A stretch of DNA of 64,000 nt from Xiphophorus maculatus. Lineage: Eukaryota > Chordata > Actinopteri > Cyprinodontiformes > Poeciliidae. Both the position numbers and the translations under genes were made by a program. The notes beneath the pieces are model-generated. The model searched no databases. It had not been told where the DNA came from and saw only the letters and a list, made by a program, of their open reading frames with translations. Below are positions 36,905-48,707 of the stretch, one piece after another. Within the stretch, counting starts at the first letter, position 1. Each line of letters opens with the position of its first letter. The stretch is from assembly GCF_002775205.1 (NCBI RefSeq), contig NC_036450.1, forward strand, positions 27,772,837 to 27,836,836. The letters are read 5' to 3'.

Positions 36905-37518
36905 CCGGTGTTCTGTCAGATAGCCATGCGTTGTCAGATCGTCATACGCGTATGACAAACTGATGGCTATATCTGTCAGATCAGCATACGTTGTCAGATA
37001 GTCATACGCTTAGCTCAGACATGTATACGTTGTCATTACCATATGATTTTATTTAATCAGCAACATAGAATCATGACGTAGATCATCATACACTTTGTTA
37101 TTAACAGTTATATGGCATCCTGACTTAGCGGTTAAGTAGGTTAATGAGTTTTACACGGGCCTGTGTTGTAATTGACTGCAGCTGCAGCCAGACCTGCTTT
37201 AAATACACTTTGAAACCATGACAACGCATGTATATTTATCTAGTTATCATATTAGGTCATATTATAAACAATTTAATGACTTATTTTCGTCATAACTTGT
37301 TGCGTATGCTGAACTGACAACTCCACTGACGGTCGGACTTCTTAATGCGCATGCGCGGGCATGCGTACTGACTGCATGTGTGCTATCCTGACAGCGTATG
37401 GCTATCTGACAGAACAACGGCAATTTCGCGGACCTCCTGCAGAATGCGTATGCGTGCGCATGCGCTCTTACCATATGTATGCTATTCTGACATGTATGGC
37501 TATCTGATAGAACACCGG
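36905..37518. mobile_element. Inverted-repeat MITE rich in GTCAGATAG motifs
   Basis: Ends CCGGTGTTCTGTCAGATAGC (left) and, on the other strand, CCGGTGTTCTATCAGATAGC (right). Internally, variants of GTCAGATAGTCATACG and GCATACG occur many times in both orientations. Flanks are cttttccg and cttttttc, similar but not identical. No protein is encoded. Confidence 0.6.
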
Positions 37519-39830
37519 CTTTTTTCGGGGCTGGCCCTGCTTTGGTCTGTGACGCAAGCTTCGCTCCTGTTCACTGATTGGCTGTGGGCGTGGACAGGCG
37601 GAGCAGCAAAGAGAGAAGAAAAACCAAGGCGCAACGTTTGAAACTTGCTGCAACACGGAAGTGATGGAAGATACAAACAAGCCGTGAACTAAAAGATGCC
37701 GACTTTGCTTTGAATTTAAATATTCAGCGGCAGCTCGATGGAGCAGTGAGGAATGAGTCGATTTTTGTCAATGTAGCGGAGAGAATGGAAAGCCTCGTTA
37801 GCCGCTTCGGAGCCCGACGCAGCCCCAGACCGACTGAACACCGGTGGAGCAGCCAGGTGAGCAGTTTGTAGATATATCTGTCTGTTTTTTGTTGTTGTTT
37901 TTTTTTAAACTATATTTAAGGTTGCATACCTTAAATATAGTTAAAACAATGTCTCAAAAAGGACTTATCCTTCAGGGAGGGAGAAAAGAAAGATGAAGTT
38001 ACCAGATCCATTTTTCATGCATCTCACCTGGATTCCTCGTTTGAATCCAGATTCCCTCGGTCTCCTCGCTGCTCCTTACGGCCTTGTTCCAGGAGAACAT
38101 TTGGAACATCAGCAGTCAGCTTGCACAACCACCAGAAAACGTCAATAACTACATCACCGGATATCACAACTTCCTGCCAACCTCAACCACTGTTCAATCC
38201 ATGTACCCCTCTCTGCCCATCTCCATCCTCAGACCTTAAGCCGTTGCAAGATCCTTTCGTCATCATCTCTGTTTTTACTTCCTAATCTAATCACTTGCCT
38301 CTCTCCTCAGTTCCTCTTCTGGTCTGGTATTTGTGTTGGCCATTTTTCTCGTTACAGATAATGAAACATTAGTTAAGATTAGAATATTACATCAGCAGAG
38401 AAAATATGTTTAATACCTGCTTAAGGTTTATTTTCATAAATGAGAGCACTTATCTAAATTAGTTGGTTTGCTGGTATGATTCCTGGGTTTTAGACATAAC
38501 CTGCAAATTTTAAACAAGGTTGAGATCAGAGGAGAACCTTTACTAGATTAAATCCAATTGCGGGTTAATAAGAGGGAAATCAGACTCAATTCTCTGAAGG
38601 CTCAGTCTAAATCAAGTCTTTAAACATTTTCTCATCAAATCCACAACATCGAAGTTACAAGTTGCTATATGTTGCTATAGTTAGAAAAGCAAACATGTAC
38701 TGTTTGTCCTTAGTGTCAGGATCTTTGTTTGTTTGACCTGGTATTCTTTTTTTTGTGTTCCTTCTCTTTGATCACATCAGCTAGGTTTCTGTTTTACTTT
38801 TTTCAGTCCTAGTAATTCTAGTTTGTTTCTTGTGTCTAGTCCTTTACTTAGTTTTATTATGTTGGTACGAAATAAACATAATGACCAGGTTTTATTCTGT
38901 AAATGTAATGAAATCTGTTATCTTATTTTTGAACACTACAGGCTGAATAAACTGTATAGTAATATTATTAAGAACAATTAAGGTAAGGTAATTTTATTTA
39001 TATAGTACATTTTCAGCAACAAGGCAATTCGAAGTGCTTTAAAAGAATTAAAAGAAAATACAACAAAACAACAAGCCCACGGAAAGAGCAAAATAAGAAA
39101 AACAACAAAAAAAATTAAGCTAAATGCAACCTGACGACAACTGTAACCAAATTCTCTTCTTAGTCTCTTTATTATTTTGCTTTTCTTTCCATGTATTTCT
39201 CTGTTTCAAGTTAATTTTCACTGGGGTATTGTTATTATTAGCATCTTCCTTTTTTGCGTTATTACTGAATTCTTATGTATTACATATGTATTAAGTTATC
39301 TTTAAAAATTTGGAATACATTTTCATGAGTTGGTCTTCCTTTTCAGATTGCTTATTCATAAAATAAGTGTCATTCTAATAACCCTACAGAGGACTTTGTT
39401 TTATGGAGGTGTAGTGTAGTTTATGTATCATCAGTGTTTTGTTTGTTTTCATCATATTTTTGGCCTTTTGGTTATCAGGGTGCTGTGTCTTTCACTGTGG
39501 ACAACTTTGATCTTTTGACATCAAAACGTGAGTTAGTTAGACCTCTCTAAAATCTATATGCAGCTAATTTATATTTTTCCTGTAAGGAAAAGCTAAACTG
39601 GGCAGTAAAAGGTATGACACACATGCCCAAAGGAGACAGGATTTTTCAAAATGAAAGAGCATTGGAGCATTGATGAGAAGTATTAGATTTCTTCTTGATG
39701 CAGAGAAACAACTGAAGACACAATGGACTTGACCTGGTGCGGTGCTGGTGGTGGTTAGGTCAGAGATGGAGGTGGGTAAATCATCCTGAACATAAATGAG
39801 CAAATTTAATCATGAAACCAATTTTCACCC
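37519..39830. other. Mostly unassigned; LINE/SINE-type 3' tail near 39 kb
   Basis: 38985-39060 (TTTTATTTATATAGTACATT then GCAATTCGAAGTGCTTTA) resembles the 3' tail of fish LINE/SINE elements. A frame ending in donor GTGAGC at about 37857 follows the inverted-repeat MITE but is unrecognised. The rest shows nothing. Confidence 0.4.
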
Positions 39831-39839
39831 TCCATATGC

Positions 39840-40474
39840 GCTCTCTCTATCCATCTATCCATTTTTTTCTGCTTTGTCCGGGGTCGGATTGCGGGGGCAG
39901 CAACTTTAAACGGGAGGCCCAGGTTTCCCTCTACCCAGCCACTTGTTCCAGCTCTTCTGGGGGTATCCCAAGGCGTTCCCAGGCCAGCCGAGAAACGTAG
40001 TCAGTCCAGCATGTCCTGGGTGTTCCCCGGGACGTCCTCCCGGTGGGACGTGCCCGGAACACCTCACCAGGGAGGCGTCCAGGAGGCATCCTGACCAGAT
40101 GCCCATGCCACCTCAACTGGCTCCTCTCGACTTGAAGGAGCAGCGGCTCTACTCTGAGTCCCTCCCAGATGACCGAGCTTCTCATCCTATCTCTAAGGGA
40201 GACACCCAGACACCCTACGGAGAAAACCCATTTTGGCCGCTTGTATCCGCGATCTCATTCTTTCGGTCATTACCCAGAGCTCATGACCATAGATGAGGGT
40301 GGGAACGTAGATTGACCTGTAAGACCTGTAAAGCTTCGCTTTTTGACACAGCTCTCTCTTCACCACAACAGACCGGTACAGCGCCCGTTTCAGGGCAGAC
40401 GCTGCACCAATCTGCCTGTCTATCTCTCGCTCCCTTCTTCCCTCATTTGTGAACAAGATCCTGAGATACCGTAT
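39840..40474 (-). mobile_element. Rex3-like RTE LINE, 3' part
   Basis: On the minus strand the C-terminal part of an RTE-clade (Rex3-like) protein is readable: YLRILFTNEGRREREIDRQ, YVPTLIYGHELWVMTE, RRVSGC, then WHGHLVRMPPGRLPGEVFRA and WERLGIPPEELEQVAG. Two frames are needed. The 3' terminus has ATCCATC repeats at 39849-39866, as in this clade. It pairs with the fragment at 41990-44100 as one element split by foreign DNA. Confidence 0.9.
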
Positions 40475-40640
40475 TTTCCACACTATAAGGCGCACCTTCA
40501 ATGAATGGCCTATTTTAAGACTTTTTTCATATATAAGGCGCACCGCATTTTAAGGCGCATAGAATAGACGCTACAGTAGAGGCTGGGGTTACGTTATGCA
40601 TCCATTAGATGGAACTGCGCTAAATGGAATGTCAACAAAA
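40475..40640. mobile_element. DNA-transposon terminus (CGTATTTTCCACACTATAAGG type)
   Basis: CGTATTTTCCACACTATAAG, then GGCGCACC repeated as ATATAAGGCGCACC and TTTTAAGGCGCAT, is a common vertebrate MITE terminus. The opposite end is not found, so this is a fragment. It sits exactly at the left break of the Rex3-like LINE. Confidence 0.6.
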
Positions 40641-40763
40641 TAGTCAGATAGGTCAGTCAAACTTTATTAATAGATTACAAACCAGCGTTCTGAAAACTCA
40701 GTTCATTCCCAAAATGAATAAACAGCTGTTTTATTATTTTCCCCGAGGTAAAGTAAGTGACAT

Positions 40764-41989
40764 TGTCAGAATCTGTGTTTTTCTATGTATTTATTTTGAG
40801 TTTCCGTATCCCTGAGTTTCTGTTGTCCTGTCTCCCCTTGATTACCCCCGAGGTGTATCTCATTCCCTGATTACCTCATGTGTATTTAGTGTCACCTGTG
40901 TCTCTGTGTCTTTGTCGGGTCCTTGTCGCACTTGGCGTCTAGTTGTCCGTTTCTGTGTGCTCTGTCAGTCTGATCCTTGGTTTAACCAGTTGCTACTGGC
41001 GTCGAGCCCTGGTTTCTGCTGGGCCGTGCTGCCCGGCATTTTGGATTATACTGGACTGAGTTATTTTCTGGATTTACTTTTTTAAACCATCATTTCTCCT
41101 CTCATCCTGAGCCACCACTTCATGACAGAATGATCCGACCAGAACGACATGAGGAAGCAGCTTTCATGGCTCAGGCGTACCAGGAGGTATGGATCCAGCA
41201 GCAGTTGGAGTTGGCTCAGAGGGATCTCTACAGGGACGTAGAGATCCTGCCATCTCTGCTGCTGCTGGAAGAAATCGGTCTTGATTCGGACTATGATATA
41301 TGGAGGAACCATTGTCATACCCGACCAGCCACCACTCACGAATCCCGGTCCACTCAAACCAACATCTTTAAGATGGATTCCGAAGAGGATTTTACTCACC
41401 TGTTCAACCAATTCAAGAGAAACTCAGCTGTTTGAACTATACGACGAGTTCATCCAGAAAAAACACTCCGCTCTCGAGCCCGTTCCAGACTCTGCTCTCG
41501 ATCCCGTTCCAGACTCCGCTCTCGAGTCCATCCCTACCATTGTTTCTGCCGGCATGTCAGCCTCCAGGACCGGGCCAAGCCTTGTTTCCAGCCACAGTCC
41601 CCATGGTGATGGGGTTCCAGGTGGCCCACCTGGCTCCAGGCTGACAGGCGGCGTGGTTAGTGGCTTTTTCTGCCCCAGTTTGCGGGTTTTGTGTTCCTTT
41701 GTTGTTTCCCTGTGCTACTTCCGAGTTTCCCTGTGCAAATTCCGAGTTTCCCTGTGCTACTTCCGAGTTTCCCAGTGTACCCTGTGAGCCTTCTAGTGTC
41801 CCCTGTGAGCCTCCGGTCCTCCCTCCATGTTCTCTAGTGTTTTCAGTGTTTCCTTGTCGCCCCCTAGTGACCCTTTGTCACTCCCTCGTGCTCCACCCAA
41901 GCTCCCTAGTGCTCCTCCCGAGACCCCGCCTCCTTGTGCTTTTCTCAAGTCCCTCACGGACTCGAGCTCCTCTCGAGTCCGCCTCGGTG
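40764..41989 (+). mobile_element. LTR-retrotransposon fragment: LTR plus gag-like leader
   Basis: A 364-bp LTR candidate (40764-41127) begins TGTCAGAATC and ends CATGACA. A short frame follows (41130-41435, MIRPERHEEAAFMAQ) resembling the leader/gag start of fish Gypsy elements. Downstream are short repeats: three variants of GCTCTCGAKCCCGTTCCAGA at 41470-41530 and a 24-bp repeat (GAGTTTCCCTGTGCTACTTCC) at 41700-41775. The second LTR is missing. The fragment ends where the Rex3-like sequence resumes near 41990. Confidence 0.5.
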
Positions 41990-44100
41990 CGTAATGAACA
42001 GAATCGGTGACAAAGGGCAGCCCTGGCGGAGTCCAACTCTCACCAGAAATGAGCCCGAATTACTGCCGGCAATGCAGACCAGACTCTGACACCGGTCATA
42101 CAGGGACCTGACAGCCCGTATCAAAGGGCCCGGTACCCCATACTCCCGGAGAACCCCCCACAGGGCTCCCCAAGGGACACGGTCGAACGCCTTCTCCAAG
42201 TCCATAAAACACATGTAGACCAGTTGGGCAAACACCCACGCACCCTCCAGGACCCTGCTGAGGGTGAAGAGCTGGTCAGGTGTTCCACAACCAGGACGAA
42301 ATCCACACTGCTCTTCCTGAATCCGAGGTTCGACTATCCGACGGACCCTGCTCTCCAGGACCCCTGAATAGACCTTGCCAGGGAGGCTTAAGAGTGTGAC
42401 CCCTCTATAATTGGAGCACACCCTCCGGTCCCCCTTTTTGAACAGGGGGACCACCACCCCAGTCTGCCAATCCAGGGGAACTGCCCCCGATGTCCATGCG
42501 ATATTGCAGAGTCGCATCAGCCAACACAACCCTACAACATCCAGAGCCCTTAAGGAACTCCGGGCAGATCTCATCTACCCCTGGGGCCCTGCCACCGAGG
42601 AGCTTTTTAACCACCTCGGCGACCTTGTCCTCAGAGATTGGAGAGCCCAACCCAGAGTCCCCAGGCTCAGCTTCCTCAATGGAAGGCATGTTGGTGGGAT
42701 TGAGGAGGTCTTCAAAGTATTCTGCCCACCGGTCCACAACATCTCAAGTTGAGGTTAGCAGCACAACATCCCCACTATTAACAGTGTTGGTGCCATACTG
42801 CTTCCCCCTGCTGAGACGCCAGATGGTGGACCGGAATTGCCTCGAAGCCTTGCGAAGTCTTTCTCCATGGCCTCTCCAAACTCCTCCCACGCCCGAGATT
42901 TTGCCTCAGCAACCACCCAAGCCACATGCAGCTTCGCCTGCCGGTACCCATCAGCTACTTCTGGAGTCCCACAGGATAAAATGGGCCGGTAGGATTCCTT
43001 CAGCTTGACAGCATCCCTCACTGAAGGTGTTCACCAACGGGTTCGAGGGTTGCCACCGCGACAGGCACCGACAGCCTCGTGGCCACAGCTACGATATGGA
43101 GGCACGGAACATGGTCCACTCAGACTCAATGTCCCCTCTCCTCCCCCGGAATGTGTTCAAAGTTCTGCCGGAGATGGAAGTTAAAGCTCTGTCTCCTCTC
43201 ATGTGAGGACTCTCCTAGCAGACCCTCACAACACGTTTGGGCGTGCCAGGTCTGACCGGCATCCTCCCCCATCACTGGAGCCAACTCACCACCAGGTAGT
43301 GATCAGTGGACAGCTCGGCACCTCTCTTCACCCGAGTGTCCAAGACATACGGCCGCAGAACCGATGAAACGATGACAAAGTCCCTGGCGGAGTCCAACTC
43401 TCACCAGAAACGAGCCCGAAGTGCACATATGGACACCCTTATGCCTGAACATAGTGTTTGTTATGGACAATCCGTGACGAGCACAGAAGTCCAACAACAG
43501 AACACCACTCAAATTCAGAATCGGGGAGGCCGTTCCTCCCAACCACTCCCCTCCAGGTCTCACTGTCATTGCCCATGTGAGCGTTGAAGTCCCCCAGCAG
43601 AACAAGGGAGTCCCTAGGAGTGGCACTCTCCAGTACCCCCTCTAAGGATTCCAAGAAAGGTGGGTAATCTGAACTGTCTTTCGGCCCGTAAGCACAAGCA
43701 ACAGTCAGGACCCATCCTCCCACCCGTAGGCGGAGGGAGTCTACCCTCTCATTCACCGGGGTAAACCCCAACATACAGGCACCGAGACGGGGAGCAACAA
43801 GTATGCCCACTCCTGCCCGATGCCTCTCACTGTGGGCAACTCCAGAGAGGAAGTCTCCTTGAGAGCCCCTCTCAAGGAGACTGGTTCCAGAACCAGAGCT
43901 ATGCGTCGAGGTGAGACCAACTATTTCTAGCCGGAACCTCTCAACCTCACACTAGCTCCGGCTTCTTCTCCATCAGAGAGGTGACATTCCATGTCCCAAG
44001 AGCCAGCTTCTGCAACCATGGTTCGGACCGCCAGGGCCCCCTCCCTCAGCTGCCACCCATCACACATTGCACCCGACCCCTTTGGCCTCTCTCATAGGTG
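41990..44100 (-). mobile_element. Rex3-like RTE LINE, endonuclease and reverse transcriptase part
   Basis: Minus-strand frames show the end of the AP endonuclease ([14 protein letters not shown], [20 protein letters not shown], 43810-43303), a helical linker, and reverse transcriptase: EICPEFLKG, VVPLFKKGDRRVCSNYRGV, FMDLEKAFDRVPWGAL and VGLRQGCPLSPILF (42050-42020). It breaks before the FADD box. A 45-bp piece resembling 42012-42060 is repeated at 43376-43420 inside the endonuclease region. Multiple frameshifts make it inactive. Confidence 0.9.
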
Positions 44101-46090
44101 GTGGGCCCATGGGAACGGAACCCATGTCTACTCTTCAGCCTGAGCCCGAAAGGAACGCAGAAACTAGAATAACTAAAATAAATACTAGACAAAGAAATTA
44201 ACCTAATTAGAATCACTAAGGAAGAACAGAAGAAAACAAAGTAGAAATAAATAGAAAAAACTAAGGAACACCAAAAATGATGAAAATAACAAAATTCCAA
44301 AACCAAACTCAAACAATCACAGATCCCAACAACATTTGTAAAGAATCATCTGTTCTCCATGCTGAGTTCTTGATGTAAGAGTCAGTGAGCTGAATTCACG
44401 AATTCCATCTATTAATTCCAACATACAGCTGGTTCATTATGACCTGCTACCTTTAAGAGCTAACAGACAAAATGGCACCCCAGAACTGTTTTCCATTCCC
44501 TTTGTTAGCCTCTCTCTAAGCTACATCCCAAAAAGGGCATTACCTAGTTTGTCATATCCTGTAATCTTAGCTTTGACGGTGTTTCCTAACATGTAATTTC
44601 CTTTAGCTTTAGCTTTGCAACTAGCTAACAGAGATAGAAGGAAAACACAGAATTATTTATCATACTAGCTAAACCATACAGAACCAAACAGTTTCAGGAC
44701 CATTCTATTCTGGCACTGATATTCTAGCTGCTTCTTATTTATAACAGAGGATAGTAACTATAGAGAGAGCATGTAATTCTTTAACCCATTTAACAAACAA
44801 CCCTCCCCCCTCCATGCTCAACACTTTATCAAGAACTACTCAAATATATTTAGGATTTAGATTTTTACACATGCATACCAGACTGTTATCTAGCTTTGTA
44901 TCTGATTCTGGAAATTATATTTTCCTAACTAAAAGTACCCTGCAGCGTGCTTCAAAATACTGGAAAATGCAGTAAAGTTTGCATGATGTACCATGTCAGA
45001 GTATACAGCCAGGTTTCATGGGACAAAATTTTTATAAGTAAACCCATTCTATAGTGTTAGTAAAAGATGTCACCCAATCAGAATAACAAATAATAAAAAT
45101 AGATGCATTATAGTGTATTCACAAGAACTTGGTTTCCAGGATGAATTGCATCCAAATCTTGAGCCAGCATCCAATTGAATTGTAAATTTAGCTTTTTAGT
45201 AACGAAAGAAACAAGAGATTAGATTCAGTCTTGAAGGTGGTTTTGTTTTTCAGGAAGAACTGGCAGAGAAACATTGAGCTCATGTGTCACAGCAACCTTT
45301 CAGAACAGTGTTAGCCCATTAGCTCCTAGTTGACCCATACATGGAGGCAGCTCACATTCCTGCAAGACACTGTAATGCAATAATCAAGTTCAGGTCAAAG
45401 AGATGTTGATTTCAAAGGCTCACTAGAGTTCAAAAAGAGGTAACGAAATGAGTAAAAGAGACATCAATTGTTTTTCTTAGAATGCAGATGATTTAATAAA
45501 AAAGCAAGTATGTTGTTAAATCAGATCTTATGCCAGATATTTGTCATTAATTGAAGTTCTGAGAGCCATTTAATTTTTGTTTATTCATATAACACCAAAG
45601 TAAACACATATTTTAAGGCCCTTCACAAACCAGTAAATTCTGTCTTTTCATCAATTTATTTTATTATTATTATCCCTTTTTACAACACTTTGGTGCAGTG
45701 TTAGTCTGTTTTTAAAAGTGCTCCATACATAACTTTGGCATTGAAATAAAACACCAATACACACCCACCCTACCAACACGAGACGCATGTCCTATCCTGC
45801 CAAGAGGGAACTTCTGTTTCTAGTTTGTTGAAAAAGCAAAAATCTAAAATAAAATTTACATTAAAGCTCTATTACCATAATATGATAAGAAATTGCCAAG
45901 AGGGGACCTGGATCTCTGAGTGACGTCTACATATCCAAGTGGGGACCTTAATCTACTGCAATAGAACTGTCTGTACTAATTTTTTGACCTAAAGAGTATT
46001 TGCTTACTACAATGAATTACTTGAACTCTTTTAAGAAATTGATGATTTAACTCACTAAAATGATCCAGTTTGGTGAGGATGAGAAAATCC
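44101..46090. other. Intergenic DNA, nothing recognised
   Basis: AT-rich sequence with a 2-kb stretch free of recognisable repeats or coding motifs on either strand. Confidence 0.45.
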
Positions 46091-46094
46091 TCAC

Positions 46095-46352
46095 CAAAAA
46101 AATGTCCATGTTGTGTTCTGAATCAATGTGACAAACATTTCATTTTCTCTTTGACAAGCTTCGAGGGGAACCTTTAGTAAGTCTCTGATTCTCAGGTACG
46201 TTCCAGTGGCTTCAGCTACTTCCGTGTATTCAGGGGTGTCTTCAAATTGAACAATGCCAGCTGCAAATTTGCTCCTATGAGGAACAGCTATGATCTTCTC
46301 ATGACTAAACAAAACATCTCCAGCCCCGTCATTTGGGATCTCTGCATTTGGG
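46095..46352 (-). CDS. Possible exon of an unidentified gene
   Basis: A minus-strand open segment of 258 nt is bounded by an acceptor (CTGACAG before 46352) and a donor (GTGAGG after 46095). Its phase is the same at both ends, so it could be skipped or included without a frame change. The encoded text looks like ordinary soluble protein: NDGAGDVLFSHEKIIAVPHR, FAAGIVQFEDTPEYTEVA, TYLRIRDLLKVPLEACQREN. I do not recognise the family. It could be one exon of a host gene with long introns, or a captured fragment. Confidence 0.4.
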
Positions 46353-46904
46353 CTGTCAGGGCTGTAATTATAGTTATTATAATTATAATTATGAATTATT
46401 ATTTAATTAATTCTTTACAATACAAATATTGCCAAAAAAGTGAAATTATGGCCACATACTTTTGAATAATATTTTGAATGCCATTTAATGATGACATGAA
46501 TTAATAACAAGGTCTACAGTATAAACAAGAAGTATATATTTTTAATAAACATTTTTGTCTCTTAATGTGGTAAGTTGCTCCTCTGTCTTTAACTATTCAA
46601 AGTGGTGCTGCCATGTCGTTCTTAGCAGACAAAGAGGGGACCTTGATTTGCATTAGTAAAGGTACCCACTTGGTTTGTACAGAACGACAGGGGTCCACTG
46701 TTGGCTGGTGCAAAAACGACATAAGTCCCCACTGAGATAGGATGGAGCGACAATCACATTCCAGAAGAAATTAACTGAATTAATTTTTTTAAGACAAAAA
46801 AATATGAAAGCTGAACCAAAACAACTAGAGGTCTTGAATTATTTCAGTTGATGTAAATTACAGATCCCAATATTTGTCTGAAATGTTTCCTCAGCAAGAG
46901 GATT

Positions 46905-47313
46905 TAACATGGGACATTTGGGAGGATTTATAATGGGACATTTGGGAGTATTTCGTATGGGACATTTGGGGGGATTTAATATGGGACACTTAGGAGGATT
47001 TAATATGGGACATTTGGGAGGATTTATCATGGGACATTTGGGAGGATTTATAATGGGGCATTTGGAAGGATTTAGTATGGGACATTTGGGAGGATTCATA
47101 ATGGGACATTTGGGAGTATTTCATATGGGACATTTGGGAGGATTTAACATGGCACATTTGGGAGGATTTAATATATGACATTTGAGAGGATTTAATATGG
47201 GACATTTGGGAGGATTTAATATGGACATTTGATGTATTTATAATGGGACATTTTGGAGGATTTATGATGGGACATTTGGGAGGATTTAATATGGGACATT
47301 TGGGAGGATTTAA
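46905..47313. repeat. 24-bp minisatellite array, left of the KDZ transposon
   Basis: About 17 units of ATGGGACATTTGGGAGGATT plus four bases (TAAT, TATA, TCAT). Because 24 is a multiple of three, the array is open in several frames and yields a false repetitive protein (MGHLGGFN on plus). Units at 47140-47280 form a higher-order pattern that reappears at 63440-63570 and 63850-63990. The array is the target site of the giant element. Confidence 0.95.
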
Positions 47314-47335
47314 CAACACGTTCTCACTCCCGACT

Positions 47336-47417
47336 CGTCATATATTGACGCTTGGGCAGGTTCCCTCAGCGTCACATATTGACGCGTCGGGTACCCCGTT
47401 CGCGTCAATATGTGACG
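47336..47417. promoter_or_regulatory. Subterminal palindromic motifs, possible transposase sites
   Basis: Three 15-bp motifs lie within 105 bp of the tip: CGTCATATATTGACG (47336-47350), CGTCACATATTGACG (47370-47384) and its exact reverse complement CGTCAATATGTGACG (47403-47417). The right arm keeps the last two (63376-63390, 63343-63357), and the 133-bp MITE keeps the first two. Conservation in a MITE that has lost everything else suggests recognition by the transposase. Confidence 0.6.
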
Positions 47418-47975
47418 AGAAGGGTTCTCCCATTGAATGCTGTACGGCTCCCTAAGCGTCCAAAACCGACGATCTAGGAACAAATAAGATGACGAGTCTG
47501 TTCTATTTTTGTAAAGGCACACAATTCGTGCATAGCAGATGTATTTGTAGGTTTTTAACAATTTAGTTAATTTTACTTCAGTTTTAAAAGATCCTCCGGT
47601 TCTCTGAAGCCGCGATTTTATCTACATGTCTGTTTATTTCTTAACAGCAGACACGAATTACACCAGTTTCACTGATTTCATCGTAACTTCATGATTGTAA
47701 AGGACATAACATTCTAATTTTTACACAATAATAAAAAAAGAAAGGAATACGTATGTTATTTGGAGTTTATGAGGTTACAGATAATAGCGGCATGCACCTC
47801 CGAAGTCGTTTGCAGTCCATTAATAATAAAAAAAATAATTTTAATAAAAATGTTTAAGAAGAGTGAGGGTGCATTTCCTTTTGTGATTACATGCCAGACG
47901 GTTCTGTAAACGTTTGATTAAAATAAAAATAAGGACAGATCCCACCCGTCCATAAATCTAAGAAGAAGAAGAAGC

Positions 47976-48660
47976 TGACGTCATCGCATGCGACATTGGA
48001 CCCCGGTGAGTACAAACCTGAATCTGTCAGAAATGGTTTTGTATTATAAAACAAAAGAAAATACTACAGAATGTGATTGCAGTTGTAGGACTTAATGGTA
48101 GTAGGACTGTGCCGCGAATGGTTGAAGACATTTGGACACGTTTGTAACATGTATTTTTTTAATTTTTGTTGCCGCTAGCTACATTAGCTAGCTACATTAG
48201 CTAGCTACATTAGCCTCTTGGAGCCCAGAGAGTTCAGCTGAACCTGCACTTAATACATTTAATTAGCCATGATAGAGTCACAGAATTGTTTGTTGTATAA
48301 TTTGAGGGTTGCTATAACAACCCTAGGCTGTGATGATCCTAAAGGTTTTCTGAATACACTGATTGCAGCTAGGTCATGCATTTGAATTAAAAACGAACTT
48401 GGGTCATTACAGCCAAAGTTCTCTCCACCTGTCTACGTTGAAATAAATAACTTCCGAAATCTGAACATTTATTTTGTTTTTATGTCAACAGGTTCTTCTT
48501 TGAGATATTCATCGGACATACATTTCTGCTCATTCATAGCACCCACAAAAGGCACTTTTAAGAGCCACGTTTGTCAAATCTCTGCGTCATCTTTTTTGTC
48601 ATATCTCTTCGTCATCTTTGTGTTCTTAATTTGTCTATTCTTCACATAATTTGTCAACAG
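47976..48660 (+). promoter_or_regulatory. TIR-borne promoter, 5' non-coding exon and intron for gene A
   Basis: A perfect CRE-type site TGACGTCA is at 47976-47983. Downstream, GACCCCG is followed by splice donor GTGAGT (48006). A pyrimidine-rich acceptor ends TTTGTCAACAG at 48660. Transcription from here would splice out about 655 bases and leave a short leader before ATG 48708. The right arm carries the mirror-image set for gene B. Confidence 0.5.
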
Positions 48661-48707
48661 TTCTGTTTGTTTGTTTTGTTTGTTTGTTTGTTTGTTTGTC
48701 CATCACC

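Larger units (their letters stand above)
47314..48705 (+). repeat. Left terminal inverted repeat (1392 bp)
   Basis: Reverse-complement match of 62030-63439. It contains the subterminal palindromes, a TGACGTCA site, a 5' non-coding exon with donor, an intron and its acceptor, and a GTTT-rich leader. It ends at CCATCA, two bases before the gene A start codon. It has three copies of AGCTAGCTACATT at 48175-48215, where the right arm has four. Confidence 0.9.

Noticed and set aside
46909..47178. Open frame encoding a repeated MGHLGGFN protein, also at 63542-63835
   Set aside because: It is a 24-bp tandem repeat whose length is a multiple of three, so several frames on both strands are open. There is no splice or initiation context.
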